A DNA stretch of 52,094 nt from Rhodospirillaceae bacterium (GTDB lineage Bacteria > Pseudomonadota > Alphaproteobacteria > Rhodospirillales > JABHCV01), in the NCBI GenBank assembly GCA_014382375.1, contig JACNJU010000110.1:1-52094 (forward strand), written 5' to 3'. Position 1 is the stretch's first letter. Every line of letters begins with the position of its first letter. The position numbers and the translations under genes were made by a program. Below the pieces are notes generated by a model. That model was not told the DNA's origin, did not search any database, and was given only the letters and a program-made list of their open reading frames with translations. Positions 27,399-36,440 of this stretch are shown here, piece by piece.

Positions 27399-27460
27399 AT
27401 CTTCGATTTTTTAAATTAACTGTTGGAATATGAGATCAACCAGACTAGTTTCTTACTTGA

Positions 27461-27526
27461 AGGTGGTCAGGAGTTGACCACGGGGACCGGGCGCTAGGGG
27501 CGTCTTGAAAGGTCTCATTCCCCCAC
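27461..27526 (+). ncRNA. Candidate structured RNA or leader in the prmC-DUF4167 gap
   Basis: The 289-base gap contains no gene that I can see but is unusually foldable. An exact 7-base inverted repeat GTGGTCA (27463-27469)/TGACCAC (27475-27481) encloses GGAGT. Directly after it GGG and GACC (27482-27488) can pair with GGTC (27511-27514) and CCC (27520-27522), with an inner wobble-rich helix GGGCGC/GCGTCT. No family was recognised; strand is taken from the flanking genes. Confidence 0.25.
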
Positions 27527-27687
27527 GTAAAAGCCGATCCATTAAATAATTATCGAGATGGATATTGGTTGTGCGGGCTTGCAAAAGCGAAATGCCGCGA
27601 ACGTTGGTGGAATTTAATCAGACCATACATTGATGACGTCAGTTGGCCATTGTTGCTCGCCAGACTGTCAAAAGAGATACAGGTTCT

Positions 27688-28245
27688 ATGAAACAATCGA
27701 CAAATCCTCGTCGCGGACGCGGTCGTAATAACGGTAAACGAAATCCTAATCAAAATTCCAGGGGTAGGAATTATGATGGCAGTGGTTCCGATACCAAGGT
27801 TCGGGGTTCGGCACAGCAGGTTCTTGACAAGTATCTTGCACTTGCGAGCGATGCCGCCCTCGCCGGGGACAGGATAACTGCCGAAGGCTACCATCAACAT
27901 GCTGAGCATTATTACCGGGTTCTCAATCCCGAACAGGGTGCCGATGGGGGACAGAAGGCAAATCAGCAGGAACAAAAAAGCCATCATCAAAATAAACAAA
28001 GACAGCGGTCAGAAAATCGTGCCAAGCCGGTAGAGGCCCGCGTGACACCATCAGAACCAGTGGCTGAATTGACCCAGGTTGCCGAAGTGACCGAAGTCGC
28101 CGATGTAACACCGTCTGAACCTGTTGCTCCCGTTGCCGAACTGACCTCTACTGAAACCATGAAAAACCCGGAAGAGGGCGTTGAAGAAAAGCCACGCCGT
28201 CGCGGTCGCCCACGCAAGGCTGAAGCTGCGGAACCCGCTGCTTAA
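27688..28245 (+). CDS. DUF4167 domain protein
   Basis: A 185-residue protein of an alphaproteobacterial family without assigned function. The start MKQSTNPRRGRGRNNGKRNP is strongly basic, followed by the DUF4167 core VRGSAQQVLDKYLALASDAA and GDRITAEGYHQHAEHYYRVL (residues about 37-85). The C-terminal half is low-complexity, with Gln/Lys-rich and then Pro/Glu/Val-rich stretches and a final basic block KPRRRGRPRKAE of AT-hook type. The basic N terminus and the hook suggest nucleic-acid binding, which is inference. The frame opens at 27643; I used the ATG at 27688 because it matches the family. It overlaps the convergent MOSC gene by four bases. Confidence 0.88.
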   Translation: MKQSTNPRRGRGRNNGKRNPNQNSRGRNYDGSGSDTKVRGSAQQVLDKYLALASDAALAGDRITAEGYHQHAEHYYRVLNPEQGADGGQKANQQEQKSHHQNKQRQRSENRAKPVEARVTPSEPVAELTQVAEVTEVADVTPSEPVAPVAELTSTETMKNPEEGVEEKPRRRGRPRKAEAAEPAA

Positions 28246-29006
28246 TCTGTAACGTTGAGGGTGTCGTCGACGGCAAAAATTCCGGCCTTCGTCACTGCCG
28301 CAAAAATTCCCATATCAGTATGACCGAAGCCATCGTGCAGGGTTTTGACAAGGTTTTCATCGCGCTCTCCGCTTATCGGGTTAACGTTGATGGCCGGGCA
28401 CCTGCCTATCCGTTCATGGATGATCAAACCGGCGCTGCCGCATGAAACAGTCTTGCCTATCCAGTTGAATTCCGACCACGGCTCAATCCCTTCAATCATG
28501 ATGTTGGCTCGAAACCGGGTCGGTTCTATAGGTTTGCCGAGGACCCGTTCCAGGTCACGGATTGAGGCCAGATTGATGATCGAAATCATTTTTCTTTTCT
28601 GATCGCTAAAGGCGGTCTCGCCCTTGGCTTCAACCAGGCGGGGTTTTCCGTGTGCCTCGTCTTTCATATAGGCCGAAAAGAAATCCTCAACCATGGCCCG
28701 ACCGACCGGATCCGTCAGCTTGCCGCGGGCAACTTGTTTGCCACCGCGCAGAATTTTTAGTTCATTTGTGTTTTCGTCAAAAATCGTCTCCAGGGCCGCC
28801 AGTTTTTCATTTTTCATAAGCATCAAAAAACTGTTTTTAGGCAACCAGTGTGGCGTCGCGCTATCGAACAGGGTCGATGCCAGGGCCAGCGCGAAACGCC
28901 GGTCCCCAGGTATTGCATCGCCGATCTCGACCTTGGCTTTGGTTAGCTTTTCGGGGCTAAGGCTCTTAACGGGGAAACGCCAGATATTGGAAATTTTTGC
29001 GACCAT
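28242..29006 (-). CDS. MOSC domain protein
   Basis: A 254-residue protein with an N-terminal MOSC_N beta-barrel (start MVAKISNIWRFPVKSL, GDAIPGDRRFALA) and a C-terminal MOSC domain with the conserved cysteine in ERIGRCPAINVNP. MOSC proteins handle sulphur or molybdenum cofactor, for example sulphurase and amidoxime-reducing enzymes. No partner gene is nearby, so the role is open. The frame runs to 29069, but the ATG at 29006 gives the start of the domain. Divergent from clpB. Confidence 0.83.
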   Translation of the reverse strand: MVAKISNIWRFPVKSLSPEKLTKAKVEIGDAIPGDRRFALALASTLFDSATPHWLPKNSFLMLMKNEKLAALETIFDENTNELKILRGGKQVARGKLTDPVGRAMVEDFFSAYMKDEAHGKPRLVEAKGETAFSDQKRKMISIINLASIRDLERVLGKPIEPTRFRANIMIEGIEPWSEFNWIGKTVSCGSAGLIIHERIGRCPAINVNPISGERDENLVKTLHDGFGHTDMGIFAAVTKAGIFAVDDTLNVTD

Positions 29007-29076
29007 TGAGCAACAATCCGCGTAACCTATTGAATTGTCAATCAAGTTGAATATTCTTAGAGCCATCACCGGTGCC

Positions 29077-29104
29077 CTTGCGATGGCTGAAATTTAGTCC
29101 ATAT
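29077..29104 (+). promoter_or_regulatory. Candidate RpoH (heat-shock) promoter of clpB
   Basis: CTTG (29077-29080) is followed 18 bases later by CCATAT (29099-29104), resembling the CTTG...CCATnT pattern of heat-shock promoters. It lies 62 bases before the clpB start. Confidence 0.4.
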
Positions 29105-29124
29105 TAATCTTAACCAATGACATT

Positions 29125-29142
29125 ATGATGTTCCGACATCAT
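29125..29142 (+). promoter_or_regulatory. Perfect hairpin in the clpB leader
   Basis: ATGATGT (29125-29131) and ACATCAT (29136-29142) pair exactly around a TCCG loop, just upstream of the GAAAGG ribosome-binding site at about 29149. Function unknown; leader control of a heat-shock gene is possible. Confidence 0.4.
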
Positions 29143-29165
29143 CAGTTTGAAAGGTTTCGGATCGA

Positions 29166-31757
29166 ATGGATTTCGAAAAATACACTGAACGTTCGCGCGG
29201 TTTTATCCAGTCGGCGCAGACTTTGGCCGCACGCTCGGGCCATCAACAACTGACGCCGCTGCATATTCTGAAGGTCCTTCTTGATGACAAGGAAGGTTTG
29301 GCCTCCAACCTGATTGATGCCGCTGGTGCAGACCCGGCAAAGGCGTTTAGCACTGTTGAAACAGAATTGGCTAAATTACCCAAGGTCGAAGGCAGTGGTG
29401 CCGGACAGGTCTACTTGTCCCAGGAAACCGGCAAACTTCTTGAGCAGGCCGAGCAAATTGCTGAAAAAGCCGGTGACAGTTACGTCACCGCCGAGCGATT
29501 ATTACTGGCCCTTGTGCTGGCCACGGGAACGGCTGCGGCCAAGGCTTTGAGCGATGCAGGCCTTACCCCCCAAAATCTTAACAAGGCTATTGAGGACGTT
29601 CGCAAGGGCCGCACCGCCGACAGCGCCAATGCCGAAGACACCTACGATGCCTTAAACAAATACGCCCGCGATTTAACCGCCGCCGCCGCCGAGGGAAAGA
29701 TTGATCCGGTTATAGGCCGCGACGAGGAAATCCGCCGCACAATTCAGGTCTTGTCCCGCCGCACCAAAAATAACCCGGTATTGATTGGCGAGCCCGGGGT
29801 TGGCAAGACGGCGATCATCGAAGGACTGGCCCAACGCATTGTCAACGGTGATGTCCCCGAAACCCTGAAAGATAAAAAACTGATGGTGCTCGACCTGGGG
29901 GCACTGGTCGCCGGTGCCAAGTTCCGCGGCGAGTTCGAGGAGCGCCTGAAAGCGGTGCTTAATGAAGTCACCCAGGCGGCTGGCGAGATTGTCCTTTTTA
30001 TTGATGAAATGCACACCCTTGTCGGTGCCGGAGCATCAGAAGGCTCCATGGATGCTTCAAACCTGATTAAACCGGCCCTGGCGCGCGGGGAACTGCACTG
30101 TGTCGGGGCGACGACACTGAACGAATATCGCAAGTATGTGGAAAAAGACGCCGCCCTGGCGCGGCGCTTCCAGCCGGTTTTTGTATCCGAACCAACGGTC
30201 GAGGATACCGTATCGATCTTGCGCGGCATCAAGGAAAAGTATGAATTGCATCACGGTGTGCGCATTGCAGACGGGGCCCTGGTTTCGGCGGCGACCCTTT
30301 CCAACCGTTATATTTCAGATCGTTTCCTGCCCGACAAAGCCATTGATCTGGTTGATGAGGCTGCCTCGCGATTACGCATGGAAGTTGACAGCAAGCCCGA
30401 GGAAATCGATGAGCTGGATCGCCGCATCATTCAGTTAAAAATTGAACGCGAGGCCCTGAAAAAAGAAAGCGATGATGCCTCCAAGGATCGCCTGATCAAA
30501 CTGGAGGATGAACTGCTCGAGCTTGAGGCACGCTCGGCAGTCCTGACGCAAGGCTGGATGGCGGAAAAAACGGCGCTTGCCGATGCCACCAAATTGAAGG
30601 AAAAGCTCGAACAGGCACGTATTGCTTACGATAGGACATTGCGGGAAGGCGAGCACGAGAAGGCAGGTGAGCTTCAGTACGATCTAATTCCACGACTGGA
30701 AAGCCAGTTGCGCGAAGCCGAAGCGGCTGAAGATAACTCCATGCTTGAAGAATCCGTAACCCCGGAACATATCGCCGCCATCGTCTCACGCTGGACCGGT
30801 ATCCCTGTCGATAAAATGTTACAGGGTGAACGCGACAAGTTGCTGAGCATGGAAGAAAACCTTCGCCTGCGGGTCATCGGGCAGGAGGAAGCCCTTGGCG
30901 CTGTCTCCAATGCTGTCAGGCGTGCCCGCGCCGGATTGCAGGACGCCAGCCGACCCATCGGTTCGTTCCTGTTTTTGGGGCCAACCGGTGTTGGTAAAAC
31001 GGAACTGACCAAGGCATTGGCCGAATTCCTGTTTGATGACGAGCAGGCCTTGTTGCGTATTGATATGTCCGAATACATGGAAAAACACGCCGTCGCCCGA
31101 CTGATCGGTGCGCCGCCTGGCTATGTTGGCTATGACGAAGGTGGCGCTCTTACCGAGGCGGTCAGGCGCAGGCCCTTCCAGGTTATTCTGTTTGACGAGG
31201 TCGAAAAGGCCCATCCCGATGTCTTCAATGTTCTGTTGCAGGTCCTTGATGATGGTCGTCTCACCGATGGTCAGGGCCGCACCGTTGATTTCACCAACAC
31301 CATGATTGTGCTGACCAGCAACCTGGGCGGTGACATTCTGGCGGCCCAGGATGAGGGCCATGACAGTGAAGAAGTCCGGGGCCAGGTGATGGAGGTAGTC
31401 CGCGCCGCGTTCCGGCCGGAATTCCTTAACCGTCTGGACGAGATCATCCTGTTCCATCGCCTGTTCCGCAGCCATATGGACGCGATTGTCGATATTCAGC
31501 TTGCCGGTCTCGAAAAGTTGCTTGAAGACAGGGGTATTGCCCTTGATCTGGACGGGGCGGCTCGCGCCTGGCTGGCTGATGCCGGATTTGATGCCGTATA
31601 CGGCGCCAGGCCCTTGAAACGGGTTATCCAGCGTTCCTTGCAAAATTCTTTGGCCGGGATGATTCTGGATGGCAGCATCAAGGACGGTGAGCGGGTCGCA
31701 GTGTCGGCCGGTGAAGGTGCCCTGACCATCAACGGTAACAAGGCAGTGGCCGCTTAA
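29166..31757 (+). CDS. clpB: ATP-dependent chaperone ClpB
   Basis: Hexameric disaggregase that works with DnaK to rescue aggregated proteins. The 863-residue protein has the ClpN domain (1-145), first AAA+ module with Walker A GEPGVGKT (Lys214), a middle coiled-coil domain (about 405-530, rich in Glu/Lys/Leu) that distinguishes ClpB from ClpA and ClpC, and a second AAA+ module with [20 protein letters not shown]. Length is typical. It is preceded by a candidate heat-shock promoter and followed by a hairpin terminator. Confidence 0.98.
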   Translation: MDFEKYTERSRGFIQSAQTLAARSGHQQLTPLHILKVLLDDKEGLASNLIDAAGADPAKAFSTVETELAKLPKVEGSGAGQVYLSQETGKLLEQAEQIAEKAGDSYVTAERLLLALVLATGTAAAKALSDAGLTPQNLNKAIEDVRKGRTADSANAEDTYDALNKYARDLTAAAAEGKIDPVIGRDEEIRRTIQVLSRRTKNNPVLIGEPGVGKTAIIEGLAQRIVNGDVPETLKDKKLMVLDLGALVAGAKFRGEFEERLKAVLNEVTQAAGEIVLFIDEMHTLVGAGASEGSMDASNLIKPALARGELHCVGATTLNEYRKYVEKDAALARRFQPVFVSEPTVEDTVSILRGIKEKYELHHGVRIADGALVSAATLSNRYISDRFLPDKAIDLVDEAASRLRMEVDSKPEEIDELDRRIIQLKIEREALKKESDDASKDRLIKLEDELLELEARSAVLTQGWMAEKTALADATKLKEKLEQARIAYDRTLREGEHEKAGELQYDLIPRLESQLREAEAAEDNSMLEESVTPEHIAAIVSRWTGIPVDKMLQGERDKLLSMEENLRLRVIGQEEALGAVSNAVRRARAGLQDASRPIGSFLFLGPTGVGKTELTKALAEFLFDDEQALLRIDMSEYMEKHAVARLIGAPPGYVGYDEGGALTEAVRRRPFQVILFDEVEKAHPDVFNVLLQVLDDGRLTDGQGRTVDFTNTMIVLTSNLGGDILAAQDEGHDSEEVRGQVMEVVRAAFRPEFLNRLDEIILFHRLFRSHMDAIVDIQLAGLEKLLEDRGIALDLDGAARAWLADAGFDAVYGARPLKRVIQRSLQNSLAGMILDGSIKDGERVAVSAGEGALTINGNKAVAA

Positions 31758-31787
31758 AATCACTGAAAATGGGTTTATAGGCCTCTG

Positions 31788-31812
31788 TGACGCCCGTCAC
31801 TGGCGTCATTTT
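31788..31812 (+). terminator. Intrinsic terminator after clpB
   Basis: TGACGCC (31788-31794) pairs exactly with GGCGTCA (31802-31808) around a seven-base loop and is followed by TTTT. It lies 31 bases after the clpB stop and before the flagellin gene. Confidence 0.65.
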
Positions 31813-31834
31813 GGCTAACTGCCATAATGGTCGG

Positions 31835-32656
31835 ATGATTAATAGCGTTAACCTGACCGCAGGAACCCGCCAGGTGTTGCTTAGCCAGCAGCAGACAGCG
31901 GCGCTGACAGAGCAGACGACCCGCAATATTTCCACCGGTCGCAAGGTTAATTCCATCAATGACAACCCGGCGGCCTATTTTCAGGCCCGGGGTTTAAGCA
32001 ACCGCGCCAGTGATTTGCTGGCCGTTAAGGACAGTATTGGCCAGAGCCTGCATGCCGTGGAGACGGCGTCAGTCGGTCTTCACGCCCTGGGTGACAGCGT
32101 TGCGCAAATCCGCGCCATTGCATCAAACGCCAGGGGCGGCAGTGCCGCCGAACGTCAGGAAGCTGCGCAACTTTTTGACCGGGTTGCAGCCCAGCTTGAT
32201 ACCCTTGCATCTGATGCCAGCTATTCCGGTGTTGGCCTGATAAGCGGCTCGCCGCAAGATCTTGACGTTGCCGTCAATGAGAACGGTCAAACTCTGACGA
32301 TCTCCGGTGCTGCTGCGGACAGTGCCGGGCTTGGTATAGGCTCCGCTGGTTCCGATTATGGAAATCTTGCAACGGACGCCAATATTGACGCGGCCCTGGC
32401 AAAGCTCGACGCGGCGATCAATGCCATCCGTGCCCGTGAGCAATCTTTCGCAACCGATGTCTCGGTCCTCAATATCCGTGAGCAGTTTAATGAGGATCTT
32501 GGCAACACTTTGCAAGTGGGGTCAGACGAGTTGACCGCAGCCGATCTGGACGAGCAAGCCGCCAATCTTCTCGCCCTTCAGGTTCGCCAGAAGCTGGGCA
32601 ACGTTTCGCTCAATCTGATAGCGGAAAAGAATAACGCCATCGCCGATCTTTTCTAG
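31835..32656 (+). CDS. Flagellin (short form)
   Basis: Filament subunit of 273 residues. The N-terminal D0/D1 pattern is clear (MINSVNLTAGTRQVLLSQQQ, then RNISTGRKVNSINDNPAAYF) and the C-terminal coiled region is REQFNEDLGNTLQVGSDELT followed by LLALQVRQKLGNVSLNLI. The surface-exposed middle is very short, so this resembles a minimal flagellin with little beyond D0/D1. The frame opens at 31787, but the ATG at 31835 fits; no strong ribosome-binding site is seen. flaF follows directly with no gap. No other flagellar gene is in the window. Confidence 0.88.
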   Translation: MINSVNLTAGTRQVLLSQQQTAALTEQTTRNISTGRKVNSINDNPAAYFQARGLSNRASDLLAVKDSIGQSLHAVETASVGLHALGDSVAQIRAIASNARGGSAAERQEAAQLFDRVAAQLDTLASDASYSGVGLISGSPQDLDVAVNENGQTLTISGAAADSAGLGIGSAGSDYGNLATDANIDAALAKLDAAINAIRAREQSFATDVSVLNIREQFNEDLGNTLQVGSDELTAADLDEQAANLLALQVRQKLGNVSLNLIAEKNNAIADLF

Positions 32657-33028
32657 ATGGCTTCTGACATCAGCAAGGCTTATGGAAAGGTCCAGAAGTC
32701 CACCAGTGGCGGACGTGCCGCTGAGGCAGAAGCCTTTGCCAAATCGGCCCGTAACCTTCATCAAGCGGCCTGTGAACCGCTTGACAGCGTCGCCCTTGAA
32801 GAGGCCCTGCAAAGCAATCTGAAATTATGGACAGTGCTTCAGGTCAGTTTGCAGAACAACGAGGATTATCTTCCCGATGATCTGCGCAAGGATATTCTCA
32901 AGCTCAGTATTTATGTTGATAAACAGACTTTGAAGGCCCGGGCCGCACCTTCATTGGAAAACGTCGCGCCTCTTATAAACATCAACCGCAATATGGCTGC
33001 CGGGTTGTTTCAGAAACCGAAAGATTAG
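32657..33028 (+). CDS. flaF: Flagellar regulator FlaF
   Basis: A 123-residue FlaF homologue. In Caulobacter FlaF is needed for flagellin secretion or translation together with FlbT. The start MASDISKAYGKVQKSTSGGR and the LWTVLQVSLQNNEDYLPDDL segment are typical. The ATG begins the base after the flagellin stop. The C terminus overlaps the convergent peptidase gene by four bases. flbT is not adjacent. Confidence 0.85.
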   Translation: MASDISKAYGKVQKSTSGGRAAEAEAFAKSARNLHQAACEPLDSVALEEALQSNLKLWTVLQVSLQNNEDYLPDDLRKDILKLSIYVDKQTLKARAAPSLENVAPLININRNMAAGLFQKPKD

Positions 33029-34521
33029 CGCGATGCGACAGTGACCGGCTTCGCCTGTACGGCGTACTGACGGTCGATGGTCGCGCGGGCTGCCTGAAAT
33101 ATCTCCAGTTCCTTACCCTTAAGTTTTCGTCCCGAGGGCATTTTAACGCGTAAGGGATTGACCTGACGGCCTGAGCGGCGGATTTCATAATGCAGGTGTG
33201 GGCCTGTTGAGCGTCCGGTGGTGCCCACATAACCAATGATCTGGCCCTGCTTGACACGGCGCCCCTTGGCTGTATTCACGCGCTTCATATGGGCGTAGGC
33301 AGTGGAATAATCGGCATTATGGCGGATCAGGACGAAATTGCCGTATGCGCCTTTGTGCCCGGCGTGCTGGACGGTGCCGCTACCGGCTGCATAAATCGGG
33401 GTACCGCGCGGGGCTGCGAAATCAAGACCCTTGTGCATTTTGTTGTAACCGAGAACCGGATGCTTGCGCTTGCCGAAACCCGATGACAGGCGGGCCCCGT
33501 CGATGGGGGTGCGCATGAGTGCTTTTCTGGCGCTTTGGCCTTTTTCATCAAAGTAATCGACGCTGCCGTCGGCGAGGGTGTGGCGGTAAATGACGTGGCG
33601 CTTGCCGCTTAATTCCAGGGTCGCGAAGATAACATCACCATTATGAACGGGCTTGCCGTTACGGTCGGTAAAGCGCTCATACATCAGCTCGAAACCATCG
33701 CCTGTACGAATGTCGCGTTGAAAATCGACATCCCAGGAATACAGGCGGATCAACTCAGCCAAAACCGAGTTGGGGACTTGTGCCTTGCTTCCGGCCAGAT
33801 ACAGGCTTTGGGAAATGGTGTTGCTGGCGCGAATGGCTTGGGATTTCAGCTCTCGCTTTTCCCGGCTGGCGCTAAAAGAATTCGCACCATCCCTGATAAC
33901 GATGGCCCTGTGCTGGAAATCTGGAAGCAGGGAAAGGCCGAGGAATTCTCCGGCCATAGCGGTGCTGGTGTCACTCAGGGCGGCAGCGTCGGCCTGAAAG
34001 GAAATATTGATTTTCTGACCCTGGCGAATACGGGTCGGATTATAGACTTTTTTCAGCGCCTGGATGGCCCGATTGGCATCCAGACGGGTAACCCCGGCCC
34101 GATCCAGAATGGCGCTCATGGTATCGCCTCGACCGACAAGAACACTAACCTGATAGGCCGGTGCTTTTATTGGTGTGGTATGGTCGGATAATCCAGTGGA
34201 TTGTTGAACGGGGGCACGGGTTGCCAAGGCAGCAGCAGCGGCGGGGTTGCCCAGCGAGAGCGGGGCCAGCGCCAATGTTGCTTCAGTGTTGTCATCACCG
34301 GGGGCGCTCGCGTCTGTCTGCTCAAGGACGAAATGAGCCGACGCCAGAACACCGGTGGTCAGAACCACGACAGCAAGGAGGCCTCTTAGGAACATGGTTC
34401 CTGCTTTTCTTCTTTCCGGACCCAAGGGGAATTGTCTTTCGTGTTTGTCTTTGTTGGTGGATTTGGCTCGGAAGATGTCAATTCCCAGGGTCTCTGTCAA
34501 GTTTCTACACACCGAATCCAT
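33025..34521 (-). CDS. M23 family metallopeptidase (LytM-type)
   Basis: Probable cell-wall hydrolase or activator, 498 residues. A cytoplasmic N terminus precedes a transmembrane helix (LRGLLAVVVLTTGVLASAHF), then a periplasmic domain with LysM-like features (VGRGDTMSAILDRAGVTRLD), and a C-terminal LytM/M23 domain with zinc ligands His-Asp in MHKGLDFAAPRGTPI and His in GPHLHYEIR. The frame is open to 34617, but that part overlaps the transporter gene, so I used the ATG at 34521; an ATG at 34395 just before the membrane segment is an alternative. The zinc site is intact, so enzymatic activity is plausible. Confidence 0.88.
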   Translation of the reverse strand: MDSVCRNLTETLGIDIFRAKSTNKDKHERQFPLGPERRKAGTMFLRGLLAVVVLTTGVLASAHFVLEQTDASAPGDDNTEATLALAPLSLGNPAAAAALATRAPVQQSTGLSDHTTPIKAPAYQVSVLVGRGDTMSAILDRAGVTRLDANRAIQALKKVYNPTRIRQGQKINISFQADAAALSDTSTAMAGEFLGLSLLPDFQHRAIVIRDGANSFSASREKRELKSQAIRASNTISQSLYLAGSKAQVPNSVLAELIRLYSWDVDFQRDIRTGDGFELMYERFTDRNGKPVHNGDVIFATLELSGKRHVIYRHTLADGSVDYFDEKGQSARKALMRTPIDGARLSSGFGKRKHPVLGYNKMHKGLDFAAPRGTPIYAAGSGTVQHAGHKGAYGNFVLIRHNADYSTAYAHMKRVNTAKGRRVKQGQIIGYVGTTGRSTGPHLHYEIRRSGRQVNPLRVKMPSGRKLKGKELEIFQAARATIDRQYAVQAKPVTVASR

Positions 34522-34573
34522 CGACAGAATCAAGACTATTGGGTAAACCGTTAAGAATGTGTTGGTTTTTGTC

Positions 34574-36352
34574 TTACAGCGGCCAAATCCATAACAGCAT
34601 CGGCAGGCTGACGGCAACGATCAGGATTTCAAGGGGCAGGCCAAGCCGCCAGTAATCACCAAAGGAATAGCCTCCCGGACCCATGATCAGGATATTGTTC
34701 TGGTGTCCTATCGGGGTCAGGAAAGCACAGGAGGCGCCAATGGCGACGGCCATAATGAAGGGGTCGGTGTTGACCCCAAGCTGCTGGGCCATGTTGGCCG
34801 ATACCGGCGCCATGACCACGGCGGTGGCGGCATTATTCATGATGTCCGACAGGGTCATTGTCAGCACCAGCACGATGGTAAGGGCGAAAACCGGCGAAAA
34901 ACCAGTCGATATCTCCAGTATGGTTGCGGCGATCAGGTGGGTGACGCCGGTTGTCTCCATAGCCTGACCGACAGGGATCATGGCTCCCAGAAGCACGATC
35001 ACCGGCCAGTCGACACTGTCATAGATGTCGCGTGGCGGGACGATATTGAGGACCACCATCAGGCTCGCTGCCAGTGCCAGCGCCAAAGGCAACGCGACAA
35101 GTCCAAAGGTTGCAAGCGCTATGGCCGTTGCGAACAAGCTGATCGACAGCCACGCCAGATGATGGCGCGGCGGTTGCAATCCACGACCGGCCAGGGGCAT
35201 GCAACCCAGCGAGACAATGACTTCAGCAAGGCGATCTGAATCACCTTCAAGCAGCAGCACGTCACCGACCTTGAACTTGAAGGAGCGCAGTCGCTCCCGG
35301 AAGGGGCGCCCTTGTCTGGCCACGCCAAGAAGATTGACAGCGAAGCGGCGAGGCAAGCGCAATGCTTCTCCGGTCAGCCCGATGATCCGGGATCCAGGGG
35401 CCACCAGCGCTTCGTTCAAGGCCATGTCGGCGGATTGGAAAAAGCGGGATTTTTTGCTTTTACGAGAACCGGCGGGGGGTAATTGCAGGGCTACCAGAAA
35501 CCCACCAAGTTTTTCCGGACCGATCTCAATAACCAGAAAATCACCCGTTTTGACCACGGTTCGGCGACCGCCAAGTCGCTGACCACGGCGAATAACGGCA
35601 AGAATTTCGGCATCGTGCTCTTGGGCCGCGATGTCCAGTTCAGCAAGCGTCTTGCCAACTGTTTTGCTCTTCTTGTCAACCTTGGTTTCGGTGACGTAGG
35701 TTTCGATATCAAAAAGCTCCATCGGTGACAGTCCACCCTTTTTGCTGACCGGGATCAGCCGCCATCCAATAATTGCGATGAAAAGGATACCGCTTAGGGC
35801 GATGGCGCCGCCAACAGGTGAAAAATCGAACATGGCGAAGGGTGTACCGGTTAATTCCTCTCGATACGCTGCGATAATGATGTTTGGCGGTGTCCCGATA
35901 AGGGTCACCAGTCCACCCAGGATAGAACCAAAGGAAAGCGGCATCAGGATATGGGACGCCGTTCTTTTTGCTTTTTCCGCCGATTGCAGGGCTGCCGGCA
36001 TCAGTAGCGCCAGGGCACCGACATTATTCATGACGGCCGACAGTGCCCCGGCTACAGTTGATAGCAGACCGATGTGACGGGTCGGTGATTGCAGGGGCGG
36101 CAATAGGTGGCGGGCGATCAGGTCGACGGCGCCGGAATTATGCAAACCGCGGCCAACGATCAAAACCATGGCTACCGTTACTGTTGCCGGATGTCCAAAA
36201 CCCGAAAATGCCTTTCCCGGCTCAATAATTCCGGCAATCGTCACCGCCAATAACGCGCCAAAGGCGATGACATCGTAGCGCCAGCGCCCCCAGATAAAGA
36301 GAACAAGCACGCACCCCAGTAGAACGAGTAGAAAAAGTTGCTGGTAATCCAT
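34574..36352 (-). CDS. SLC13-type (DASS) transporter with TrkA-C domains
   Basis: A 592-residue inner-membrane transporter of the sodium/anion symporter group (sulphate, phosphate, dicarboxylates or similar). Two halves of hydrophobic helices flank a hydrophilic centre of about residues 210-390 holding two TrkA-C-like domains (DIAAQEHDAEILAVIRRGQR and IIGLTGEALRLPRRFAVNLL). The SLC13 signature LIGTPPNIIIAAY (about 150-162) is visible, and the C-terminal half has AFLTPIGHQNNILIMGPGGY. The ligand is not readable from sequence. Lies upstream of the peptidase on the same strand with a 52-base gap. Confidence 0.86.
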   Translation of the reverse strand: MDYQQLFLLVLLGCVLVLFIWGRWRYDVIAFGALLAVTIAGIIEPGKAFSGFGHPATVTVAMVLIVGRGLHNSGAVDLIARHLLPPLQSPTRHIGLLSTVAGALSAVMNNVGALALLMPAALQSAEKAKRTASHILMPLSFGSILGGLVTLIGTPPNIIIAAYREELTGTPFAMFDFSPVGGAIALSGILFIAIIGWRLIPVSKKGGLSPMELFDIETYVTETKVDKKSKTVGKTLAELDIAAQEHDAEILAVIRRGQRLGGRRTVVKTGDFLVIEIGPEKLGGFLVALQLPPAGSRKSKKSRFFQSADMALNEALVAPGSRIIGLTGEALRLPRRFAVNLLGVARQGRPFRERLRSFKFKVGDVLLLEGDSDRLAEVIVSLGCMPLAGRGLQPPRHHLAWLSISLFATAIALATFGLVALPLALALAASLMVVLNIVPPRDIYDSVDWPVIVLLGAMIPVGQAMETTGVTHLIAATILEISTGFSPVFALTIVLVLTMTLSDIMNNAATAVVMAPVSANMAQQLGVNTDPFIMAVAIGASCAFLTPIGHQNNILIMGPGGYSFGDYWRLGLPLEILIVAVSLPMLLWIWPL

Positions 36353-36440
36353 CCATGGACACCTTTGAGTGTTATCAAATAGAGCCTTAACAATCTTTAT
36401 AGTGAACGTTCAAAGGGGATGGAACAAGGAAACTCTGGAT

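Noticed and set aside
34522-34617. Longer N terminus for the M23 peptidase
   Set aside because: It overlaps the transporter stop region and reads as Cys-rich, low-hydrophobicity sequence; the ATG at 34521 or 34395 fits a membrane-anchored protein better.
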